The translations under genes and the position numbers were made by a program. From VYFG01 sp965204165 (GTDB lineage: Bacteria > Pseudomonadota > Gammaproteobacteria > Arenicellales > Poriferihabitantaceae): DNA of 64,000 nucleotides. Positions 63,256 through 64,000 of this stretch are shown one piece after another. The stretch covers positions 4,588,001 through 4,652,000 of the forward strand of contig OZ241969.1 of NCBI GenBank assembly GCA_965204165.1. The letters are read 5' to 3'. A model generated the notes under the pieces. That model searched no databases. It saw nothing but the letters and a program-made list of their open reading frames with translations, and was not told where the DNA came from. Each line of letters begins with the position of its first letter. Position 1 is the stretch's first letter.

Positions 63256-64000
63256 ATGTACCGCCTGGCCAGGCCATGGTTGTTCGCCCTGGGTCCCGAA
63301 GACAGCCATGACCGGGTGCTGTCGGCCCTGGCATTCGCCGCCCGCCGGCGATGGGCAACGGGCGGCATCCGCGCACTCTATGGCAGGAAGGCCGCCCCGC
63401 TGCCGGTCCGGGTCATGGGCATCGACTTCCCCAACCCCCTGGGGCTTGCCGCGGGACTCGACAAGCAGGGCAACGCGTCCGCCGCGCTGGCGGCGTTCGG
63501 GTTCGGCTGGGTGGAACTCGGCACCGTGACGCCCCTGCCACAGCCGGGCAACCCGAAACCGAGGATGTTCCGGCTGGTGTCCCACCGGGCCATCATCAAC
63601 CGTTTGGGTTTCAACAGCGTCGGGCTCGATACATTTCTCCAGAACCTCCAGTCGATGACGCCCGGCACCATCCGCGGCATCAACGTCGGCAAGAATGCCG
63701 CCACGCCGCTGGAGGACGCCGCCGGCGATTACCTGTCCTGCCTGGAGCGGGTGTATCCCCATGCGGACTACATCACCGTCAACATCTCCTCGCCCAACAC
63801 CGAGGATCTGCGGTCCCTCCAGGAAAGCAGTGCTCTCGACCGACTCCTGGAGACACTCTGCGATCGTGCCTCAAGGCTCGGCGACCGGCACGGCAAGCGG
63901 GCGCCCCTCGTGCTCAAGTTGGCGCCGGATCTTGAAGACCCGCAGATCGAAGCCATTGCGGCATTGCTCGGCCGGCACGGAATCGACGCGGTGGCGGCCA
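63256..64000 (+). CDS. pyrD: Dihydroorotate dehydrogenase (quinone), 3' end outside window
   Basis: Oxidises dihydroorotate to orotate in pyrimidine synthesis, passing electrons to quinone at the inner membrane. ATG 63256 lies 3 bp after the pseudouridine synthase stop. The N-terminal membrane-associated helices of class 2 enzymes (MYRLARPWLFALGPE) are followed by NPLGLAAGLDKQGNA, ELGTVTPLPQPGNPKPR and VNISSPNTEDL, the FMN and substrate sites. About 248 of the usual 336-340 residues are inside the window. Confidence 0.95.
   Translation, partial: MYRLARPWLFALGPEDSHDRVLSALAFAARRRWATGGIRALYGRKAAPLPVRVMGIDFPNPLGLAAGLDKQGNASAALAAFGFGWVELGTVTPLPQPGNPKPRMFRLVSHRAIINRLGFNSVGLDTFLQNLQSMTPGTIRGINVGKNAATPLEDAAGDYLSCLERVYPHADYITVNISSPNTEDLRSLQESSALDRLLETLCDRASRLGDRHGKRAPLVLKLAPDLEDPQIEAIAALLGRHGIDAVAA

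Overview
The window reads as a GC-rich gammaproteobacterial chromosome. The right half carries a normal set of single-copy housekeeping genes: xthA, aat, bpt, mutY-yggX, mnmA, purB, a large-subunit pseudouridine synthase and pyrD. The left half is a decaying mobile region. I cannot name the genus. The many insertion sequences and pseudogenes suggest a lineage with relaxed selection or heavy element traffic.

Region 1-28.2 kb is the remains of a conjugative or mobilisable element. Its backbone is a single-stranded DNA-binding protein, a SLOG/DUF2493 protein, a ribbon-helix-helix relaxosome-like protein, a MobF relaxase-helicase and a TraD-type coupling protein. No mating-pair (type IV secretion) genes are visible. 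Nearly every part has been hit. A Tn5-like IS4-family element truncates a serine-recombinase operon. A three-recombinase (RIT) element splits a 77-codon gene. Two apparently identical 2,291-bp IS66-family elements, each carrying a DNA adenine methyltransferase instead of tnpA/tnpB, sit 44 bp apart at the start of an AlbA_2-domain gene. A second IS4-like element splits traD. A PD-(D/E)XK-like nuclease gene is frameshifted in a nine-A run. Four of these insertions can be undone on paper because the target duplications and reading frames are intact.

Region 28.2-35.6 kb is an AT-richer accessory stretch: a DUF900 alpha/beta hydrolase, an IS21 istA relic, a two-gene operon for a secreted protein and a large beta-helix-like membrane protein, and a frameshifted IS1182-family element.

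Region 35.6-64 kb is mostly core genome. It holds a YjgN-like/M48 peptidase pair, an aminotransferase/omega-amidase pair (methionine salvage type), and an ABC transporter operon with its own GntR regulator, a GIN-domain protein and the scar of a collapsed tandem duplication. Next come xthA, a divergent FAD oxidoreductase facing a taurine-type ABC transporter, then the two N-end-rule aminoacyl transferases and the DNA-repair and tRNA-modification genes. Two accessory genes interrupt this stretch near 57.3-59.1 kb: a VasI/TagO-like secreted protein and a putative restriction enzyme for phosphorothioate-modified DNA.
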